From Sedimentisphaerales bacterium (GTDB lineage: Bacteria > Planctomycetota > Phycisphaerae > Sedimentisphaerales > SG8-4): 44,292 nt of DNA. Position numbers and translations under genes: made by a program. Shown piece after piece: positions 44,126-44,292 of the stretch. The stretch lies in assembly GCA_016928975.1 (NCBI GenBank), contig JAFGJR010000230.1, forward strand, positions 1 to 44,292, written 5' to 3'. The notes under the pieces were generated by a model. It searched no databases, was not told the origin of the DNA, and saw nothing but the letters and a program-made list of their open reading frames with translations. The stretch's first letter is position 1; the number at the start of each line of letters is the position of its first letter.

Positions 44126-44292
44126 TCTCTTCGACACGGATTCCCGACCCACAACCGCCTACTGACTACCGGCAACTGCCTTCGGGCCACAGAGGTCGCA
44201 GAGCACCCGTCGCGGCCTCGCTGCGCTCGGCCGCAACCAAAAAGTCCGTCGAACGAGAAAGCCCTCATAACATACTGCGTATCAAGATGTTA

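Overview
The window is GC-rich bacterial chromosome, most likely from a planctomycete of the Phycisphaerae type. This is inferred from the protein repertoire, not from a marker search. The clues are large secreted proteins with a shared 'DDFESY..' carbohydrate-binding-like domain, paired zinc-ribbon membrane proteins, a secreted or membrane protein with a pseudopilin-like C-terminus, and a partly preserved division/cell-wall (dcw) cluster.

Layout. 1-1.6 kb (minus): a nucleoside 2-deoxyribosyltransferase-family gene overlapping a dGTPase-like HD hydrolase gene whose C-terminus looks cut short. 1.7-3.0 kb (minus): a membrane-anchored planctomycete protein. 3.2-7.9 kb (plus): a compact run of aconitase, LOG-family phosphoribohydrolase, an exported protein with an internal duplication, and hisD. 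7.9-13.1 kb (minus): alaS followed by two tandem zinc-ribbon membrane paralogues, with a relic of the alaS 3' end between them, so alaS end plus paralogue were duplicated together. 13.2-17.8 kb (minus): recA, a palindromic MITE-like element, thpR, and a gltX-pfkB pair. 18.0-23.0 kb (minus): the start of a dcw cluster (mraZ, a 67-codon overlapping ORF, rsmH, a LysM protein, an ftsL-like gene, ftsI) behind a good promoter.

From 23.5 to 42.4 kb the minus strand carries an accessory locus of secreted proteins: a zincin-like metalloprotease, a second HExxH protein, a subtilisin-like protease, and a repeat-rich secreted protein. It also holds a radical SAM/SPASM protein with a very long C-terminal extension. 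Two short ORFs (59 and 66 codons), each just upstream of a metalloprotease-like gene, share the motif VLNTPDFPxFLLTVRNRF. Four of the five codon differences in that block are synonymous. Each has a similar promoter about 180 bases upstream. One lies directly downstream of the radical SAM gene. This is the best candidate for an undescribed system: a peptide, a radical SAM maturase and secreted proteases. The functional link is inference. A plus-strand exported protein and proB interrupt the locus.

The right end holds an isoprenylcysteine-methyltransferase-family gene, a tRNA-Leu(CAA), a relic of an AP2-domain protein, and dispersed palindromic repeats with no convincing gene.
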